From NCBI GenBank assembly GCA_032160165.1, contig JAVHWA010000112.1, positions 33,304-97,303 on the forward strand: DNA of 64,000 nt, read 5' to 3'. Below the pieces are notes generated by a model that worked only from the letters and a program-made list of their open reading frames with translations, made no database searches and was not told where the DNA came from. This DNA is from QHXM01 sp032160165. Lineage in GTDB: Bacteria; Acidobacteriota; Blastocatellia; Pyrinomonadales; Pyrinomonadaceae. The first letter of the stretch is position 1. Each line of letters starts with the position of its first letter. A program made the translations under genes and the position numbers. This document shows positions 60,094 to 64,000 of this stretch, piece after piece.

Positions 60094-61110
60094 ATGACGA
60101 GATGCAACATGATATTGTGTTTCCTGATCCTCAGCGTGCTCTGTACTAGTTCTTGGGGAGTCGCGCAAGATAAGGAGAGACAGGGAGAACAGGGCAGCGT
60201 CTCGCACCTGGTCGGCAATTGGTCTGGCGAATCAATCTGTGTCAACAAAGATAAGTTCCCGGCTTGTCACGACGAGCAGGTGGTTTATCGGATAGCCAAA
60301 TCGACCGGGAATTCGGCGGCGCTGACTTTGACAATGGACAAAATTGTCAACGGCAGGCCTGAAACGATGGGCGCTTTTGAATTTGTCTACGACCCACAAA
60401 AGCAGACACTCTCCAGTGAGTTCACACGCAATAATTGGCACGGCATTTGGGGGCTCGCCGTTAAGGGCGAGCGGATGGACGGTACGCTCGTTACTTTGCC
60501 CGACAAGACGGTAGTTCGCCGCATTAATGTGACGAAAGTGAGCGCTGTGGACAAAGAGAGCCAGCGGCCCGCCGAGACTCCGCTCACCACGGAGGATGCA
60601 GCTGGATCACCGTCGAATCAGTCAGACCCCACCCTCTCGATCCATATCCCGGATGCAACGGTTTATGACCAAAATGGTAATAGGCTCAAATTCCATACCG
60701 ACCTGGTTAAAGGGAAGACAGTAGCTATTAACTTCATCTTTACCACCTGCACTACGATCTGCCCTCCTCTGACTGCGACCCTCCGCCGCGTCCAGCAGGA
60801 GTTGGGAGAACGGGTCGGGCGTGACGTGAATTTGATTTCTGTGAGCGTGGACCCGGCGACCGATGTGCCGGAGAGGCTGAAAGAGTACGCCGCCAGGTTC
60901 AAGGCTGGCCCGGGGTGGACGTTCGTGACCGGTCAAAAAGTTGACATTGACTCTCTACTCGAGGCGCTGGGTGCTTCGGCAGCGGACAAAAACGACCACA
61001 CACCGTCCATCCTGATCGGCAATGACGTTGCCGGTTACTGGACTCGCGCCTACGGTCTGGCTCCCGCTTCTCGCCTGGCTGAAATAATCAGGAACGCGGC
61101 TAGCCGGTGA
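60094..61110 (+). CDS. SCO1/SenC-like thioredoxin-fold protein with an extra N-terminal domain
   Basis: 338 aa. Signal peptide (MILCFLILSVLCTSSWGVAQ). Residues 35-150 form a separate beta-rich domain (HLVGNWSGESICVNKDKFPA, TMGAFEFVYDPQKQ, LAVKGERMDGTL) like small lipocalin-type exported domains. After an acidic linker comes a complete SCO domain from about 180: Cys219 and Cys223 in FTTCTTICPPLT and His302 in NDHTPS, the three copper ligands. It should act in the periplasm in copper delivery or thiol exchange for cytochrome oxidase. The N-terminal fusion is unusual. Confidence 0.9.
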   Translation: MTRCNMILCFLILSVLCTSSWGVAQDKERQGEQGSVSHLVGNWSGESICVNKDKFPACHDEQVVYRIAKSTGNSAALTLTMDKIVNGRPETMGAFEFVYDPQKQTLSSEFTRNNWHGIWGLAVKGERMDGTLVTLPDKTVVRRINVTKVSAVDKESQRPAETPLTTEDAAGSPSNQSDPTLSIHIPDATVYDQNGNRLKFHTDLVKGKTVAINFIFTTCTTICPPLTATLRRVQQELGERVGRDVNLISVSVDPATDVPERLKEYAARFKAGPGWTFVTGQKVDIDSLLEALGASAADKNDHTPSILIGNDVAGYWTRAYGLAPASRLAEIIRNAASR

Positions 61111-61188
61111 TTCATTGTCAGCCGGATCAGAGATAGGAAATGAAAGACGCTTCCTACACGCCTAATGAGTATCACAGGAGCAATCATC

Positions 61189-61674
61189 ATGAGCGTGTTC
61201 GCGGCCATCTGGTGGGTGGTAGGCCTCCGGGTGTCCGGGTATACGTGGCCGCTGAGCTACGGCGTTCCACTGGTCGTCGGCGGTCTTATCGTCGCTGTGG
61301 CACTCCGTAGCCCAGCCCGCTTCGAGAAGGTGTCGCCGGAAGAGCACGCACGGCGAGGCCGACTGGTGGGAATCGCGAGCGGTGCGGAAGGAGTTGCGAT
61401 TCTGTTAGCCGTGAATGTGCTGGCCAGAATGGGACAAAGCGACTACGCGGCGCCCGTTATCGCAATTGTCGTAGGTCTGCATTTCGTGCCGTTGGCGCAC
61501 CTACTACCGGCCCGCCTCTACTACGCCACAGCCGCATTCCTGGTCTTGTTGGGGATTTGTGGGTTCGCAATCCGGGACCGCGATCTGAGACTGTTCATGG
61601 TCGGCGTCGCTGCCGCCTGTATCCTCTGGCTAACAAGCGTGGCCGTTCTTGGTCGTAAGCGAATCCCCCTTTAG
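61189..61674 (+). CDS. small integral membrane protein
   Basis: 161 aa from ATG 61189 (AGGAG with an eight-base spacing); ATG 61165 lacks a ribosome site. About five hydrophobic segments (VFAAIWWVVGL, YGVPLVVGGLIVAVAL, EGVAILLAVNVLA, APVIAIVVGLHFVPLAHL, YYATAAFLVLLGICGFAI, LFMVGVAAACILWLTSVAVL) separated by short charged loops. Family not recognised. Follows the SCO1-like gene on the same strand. Confidence 0.75.
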   Translation: MSVFAAIWWVVGLRVSGYTWPLSYGVPLVVGGLIVAVALRSPARFEKVSPEEHARRGRLVGIASGAEGVAILLAVNVLARMGQSDYAAPVIAIVVGLHFVPLAHLLPARLYYATAAFLVLLGICGFAIRDRDLRLFMVGVAAACILWLTSVAVLGRKRIPL

Positions 61675-61730
61675 CGCGCAAGGGACTAGCCGACGGATCG
61701 GTGAGGAAGCAATGCTATTTCAGCGTATGA

Positions 61731-61976
61731 CTATTTCGACGACTTCTTTGATGACTTCTTTGATGACTTCTTTCCCGCCTTCTTCCCTGATTTCTTAGAG
61801 GTGGACTTCTTTGGCACCTTGCCGCCTGCCGCTCGGGCCTCAGACAGTCCGATCGCGATAGCCTGCTTCCGGCTTTTTACTTTCTTCCCGGATTTCCCGC
61901 TCTTAAGAGTGCCAGCCTTTAGCTCGTGCATCACCTTCTCGACTTTTTCAGAGGCCTTCTTACCGTACTTCGCCAT
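61731..61976 (-). CDS. DUF6496-type lysine-rich protein
   Basis: 81 aa. The first 55 residues (KVEKVMHELKAGTLKSGKSG, SRKQAIAIGLSEARAAGGKV) match the small DUF6496-type domain. The last 25 are repeats of KKSSKKSS, a histone H1/HU-tail-like cationic tract from TTTGATGACTTC-type DNA repeats on +. AAGGAGGAG precedes ATG 61976. Likely binds DNA or another polyanion. Downstream of two Ku genes, so a chromatin or DNA-repair context is possible. Confidence 0.85.
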   Translation of the reverse strand: MAKYGKKASEKVEKVMHELKAGTLKSGKSGKKVKSRKQAIAIGLSEARAAGGKVPKKSTSKKSGKKAGKKSSKKSSKKSSK

Positions 61977-61995
61977 GGGTTCTCCTCCTTGAAAT

Positions 61996-62130
61996 CAGTT
62001 GGCAGTTGGCAGTTGGCAGAATGCAGTTTGCAGTGATAGCGCACACATTCTTTGTTTTCCAGTTGCAGGAGAAGCCCATTGCCTACTGCCTCCCGCCTCC
62101 TGGTCCCTGCCTCCGGCCTCCTGCTCCGTC
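61996..62130. repeat. heptameric repeats (GCAGTTG and GCCTCCT types)
   Basis: 61996-62036 carries GCAGTTG units (GCAGTTGGCAGTTGGCAG); 62079-62130 is a second run of GCCTCCT-type units (CTGCCTCCCGCCTCCTGG). They separate the DUF6496-type gene from the Ku pair. Confidence 0.75.
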
Positions 62131-62973
62131 TCACCGCCGCGCGCGTTTGCCGCCCTTGCCTCCGAGGCTTCTCTTTAAGACTTCCATCATGTCGATGAAT
62201 TGGCCGCCCTCCGACTCTTCTTCATCGACCTTGATTACGTTCGCGCGCTTCGCCTTTTTCTTCTTCACAAGTTTCAGCAAGCGTTCGGTCTGATCGGCTT
62301 TCAATCTGGCCGGCGGTAGTGTCTTCTTCGACCTGCTGCTGATCAGTTTTTCAAACTTGCGCACGGCCGCCGAAGAAACTTCCTTCTTTTGCGGAAGCTC
62401 TATATCCGAGGGCGAACGCAACTCGTCCGCGAAGCGCATCGTCTCGGCCCTCAGGATGCCGTGATCGGAAAAGATGGCTATCAGATATTCCTTGCCGCGC
62501 ATCACAAAGGTCGCGATACCGGCCTGCTCCGTTTTCTGCATTGTCTCGGCGAGCAGTTTGTACGCTTTCTCCGAGCCGCCATCGGGGACGAGGTAGTAAC
62601 CGCGCTCGAAATAGACCGGAGGGATTGACTCGGCGGGAACGAAGGTCATGAGGTCGATGTCTCGACTCTTCTCAGGAGCGAGCCGCTCGAGCTCCTCGTC
62701 GGTTACGATGACATACTTCCCATGCGAATGCTCAAACCCGCGCACGATCTCGTCAGAGTCAAGATCGCGCTCGGTCTTTTGCGAATAATATCTGCGCGCC
62801 AGCGGCACGCCCTCGGGTCCCAGCATGCGTAGTGGCGCGCGATTGCTCTGGTTCGCAGGAAACAGGCTGACCGGCACGCTTACCAGTCCGAAGGTGATCG
62901 TTCCTGACCAGAAAGGACGAACGCTGACTTCGGCGTCCTGCTCTTTCTTTTTCTTATTTGCTTTCTTAGGCAG
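62131..62973 (-). CDS. ku: second Ku protein, probable CTG start
   Basis: End-binding protein of bacterial non-homologous end joining. The Ku core is visible (FWSGTITFGLVSVPVSLFP, GKYVIVTDEELERLAPEKSR, IDLMTFVPAESIPP, YFERGYYLVPDG). No ATG, GTG or TTG exists before the conserved N-terminus. The first usual codon, GTG 62877, would cut off the first strand. In frame upstream lies CTG 62973 with AAAAGGAG seven bases before it and a TAA just beyond, giving MPKKANKKKKEQDAEVSVRP and 280 aa. It overlaps the first Ku by eight bases. The basic tail ends GGKGGKRARR. Identity is firm, the CTG start is inferred. Confidence 0.88.
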   Translation of the reverse strand: MPKKANKKKKEQDAEVSVRPFWSGTITFGLVSVPVSLFPANQSNRAPLRMLGPEGVPLARRYYSQKTERDLDSDEIVRGFEHSHGKYVIVTDEELERLAPEKSRDIDLMTFVPAESIPPVYFERGYYLVPDGGSEKAYKLLAETMQKTEQAGIATFVMRGKEYLIAIFSDHGILRAETMRFADELRSPSDIELPQKKEVSSAAVRKFEKLISSRSKKTLPPARLKADQTERLLKLVKKKKAKRANVIKVDEEESEGGQFIDMMEVLKRSLGGKGGKRARR

Positions 62974-63751
62974 CGCGTCTCTCCTTTTTTACCGCCTTCA
63001 AACTCTTCGCCAGCGCATCATTAAGCGAAGACGTCTTGCGCTTTGATTTAACCAGTCGCAGACGCGGCGCATGACCCTTGGCTTTGTGTTCAATAAACTC
63101 CATCACGCGCGCGCGGTATTCATCTTTGTATTCTTTAGGATCAAACTCACCCGCCAGTGCGCCGAGCAATTGCGTCGCCAGCTTGAGTTCGCTCTGCGTG
63201 GGCGCGCGCCCCGCCGGCTTGGGCAGGTTTCGCGCCGAGATCACTTCTTCTGCATCCCTTAAGGTCACGAGCAATAGATATCCATCCTCGGCTCGCAGGG
63301 CACCGAGATATGACTTGTTTCGCATTACCCAATGCGCGACGCCCAACCGACCACGTTTCTCCAGGGCTTCGGCCAGCGCGAAGTAAGCATCCTCATCACC
63401 ATCAGGTCCTAGATAATAAGGTCGCTCATACCATTGCTGGCTGATAGCTTCGGGCGGAACGAACTCGGTGATGTCTATATCGCGAGAAGGTTCCGGCTCG
63501 AGGCTCTTTAGGTCTTCGTCGGTCAGGAGCACAAAGGTCCCGGGCTCGATCTCAAAACCCTTTTGTATCTGTTCGTTGGTTACTTCCTCGTCGGTTTCCG
63601 GATTCACCATGTGCTGCTTGACCCGCTGCTTGTGGCGATCGTCCAGAATATGAAATCGTATCGTCCGGTCCGCCACAGCCGAGTACAGTTTGACCGGCAC
63701 CTTCGTCGAGCCGATCTTCAGTTGGCCTTTCCAGATTGCGCGTGCTGCCAT
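62966..63751 (-). CDS. ku: Ku protein
   Basis: 261 aa bacterial Ku: MAARAIWKGQLKIGSTKVPV, RHKQRVKQHMVNPETDEEV (zinc-less bridge), FEIEPGTFVLLTDEDLKSLE, DITEFVPPEAISQQWYERPY, and the C-terminal basic tail KKERRAA. Starts six bases after the zinc-ribbon gene and overlaps the second Ku, so the three genes form one operon. Two Ku paralogues side by side may form a heterodimer. No LigD gene in the window. Confidence 0.95.
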   Translation of the reverse strand: MAARAIWKGQLKIGSTKVPVKLYSAVADRTIRFHILDDRHKQRVKQHMVNPETDEEVTNEQIQKGFEIEPGTFVLLTDEDLKSLEPEPSRDIDITEFVPPEAISQQWYERPYYLGPDGDEDAYFALAEALEKRGRLGVAHWVMRNKSYLGALRAEDGYLLLVTLRDAEEVISARNLPKPAGRAPTQSELKLATQLLGALAGEFDPKEYKDEYRARVMEFIEHKAKGHAPRLRLVKSKRKTSSLNDALAKSLKAVKKERRAA

Positions 63752-63757
63752 TGTTCT

Positions 63758-63958
63758 TTACTCCGCTGAGCTTCTCGCGTGAAAGCAACTGCCGCAGACC
63801 GGTTCTCTTTCGATGATCTCGATGCACACTGCACAGACCGGACCGTCACAGTCCACGCAGTAATGTTCTGTTTGATATGCGTACGTGTGATTGCATGCCG
63901 GACAGACTTCTGTTCCGACCTCTAACCACCAACGCGATTCGCGGCGATTCTCAGGCAT
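63758..63958 (-). CDS. small zinc-ribbon-like protein
   Basis: 66 aa from ATG 63958 (GTG 63991 also open). Seven cysteines in paired CxxC arrangement: VCPACN, YCVDCDG, VCAVC and VCGSC, the pattern of a treble-clef or B-box-like double zinc site. It is transcribed into the Ku genes with a six-base gap, and its end supplies the Ku ribosome site. Family not identified. No further domain. Confidence 0.75.
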   Translation of the reverse strand: MPENRRESRWWLEVGTEVCPACNHTYAYQTEHYCVDCDGPVCAVCIEIIEREPVCGSCFHARSSAE

Positions 63959-64000
63959 GATCGATTTGTGTAAGCAGTTTTGGTTCCACACGGCGGGAGC

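Noticed and set aside
59907..60149. 80-codon open frame before the SCO1-like gene
   Set aside because: Runs into the SCO1-like gene out of frame and has no Shine-Dalgarno or conserved feature.
1..64000. tRNA, rRNA or other structured RNA genes
   Set aside because: I scanned the intergenic spaces for T-loop-like and rRNA-like sequence and saw none; the hairpins present are explained by repeats.

Overview
The window reads as a chromosomal segment of a GC-rich, Gram-negative-type bacterium. The core genes, the two-Ku operon, the form II CO-dehydrogenase-like enzyme and above all the many degenerate short-repeat hairpins between genes suggest an acidobacterium (Blastocatellia/Pyrinomonadales-like). 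That placement is inference from gene content and style; no rRNA or tRNA gene is visible to test it.

Layout. 1-3.1 kb: translation/growth cluster rpsB (5' end outside the window)-tsf-pyrH-frr on +. 3.2-7.1 kb: tilS-hpt-ftsH on -. 7.3-16.4 kb: an almost complete arginine cluster (argR-argG-P-loop protein-argC-argD-acetylornithine-type carbamoyltransferase-argB on -, argH divergent on +) around an ARG-box-like operator. 16.5-18.1 kb: a two-gene unit with a PqqD-domain protein ending in a Tat-like signal and a six-cysteine knottin-pattern peptide, followed by a RiPP-type nucleotidyltransferase. 18.4-20.5 kb: two envelope proteins of unknown role. 20.5-26 kb: a complete branched-chain amino acid (Liv-type) ABC importer on -. 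26.3-43.2 kb: mixed metabolic and envelope genes, including a PLP decarboxylase, an S9 peptidase, a membrane-anchored PHP protein, an orphan phage-like tail-tube protein, a membrane metallophosphoesterase, a GNAT enzyme, PhzF and a 2032-residue alpha-2-macroglobulin with an intact thioester motif. 43.3-45.5 kb: pirin and a saccharopine-dehydrogenase-like reductase. 45.7-52.9 kb: a carbohydrate ABC importer with a TIM-barrel isomerase and a Gfo/Idh dehydrogenase. 53-57.6 kb: coxS-coxL-coxM-coxG-like molybdenum hydroxylase operon on -, with a divergent winged-helix/nucleotidyltransferase regulator and a TACGCA-ATG-TGCGTA operator. 58.5-61.7 kb: a beta-barrel-like protein, a PhnB-like protein, an SCO1/SenC fusion and a small membrane protein. 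61.7-64 kb: zinc-ribbon protein-Ku-Ku operon and a lysine-rich DUF6496-type protein.

Two repeat systems run through the whole window. One is tandem degenerate 7- to 9-bp units, usually in inverted pairs that can fold into long hairpins; they often reach into start or stop codons of the flanking genes. The other is palindromic elements with an outer stem and two inner lobes whose sequences differ between copies while staying self-complementary. They occupy most intergenic spaces between co-directional genes and are probably the most distinctive feature of the DNA.

The best candidates for something undescribed are the PqqD/Tat/cystine-knot protein with its nucleotidyltransferase, the repeat hairpins that become coding sequence, the P-loop protein inside the arginine cluster, and a second Ku gene that appears to start at CTG.
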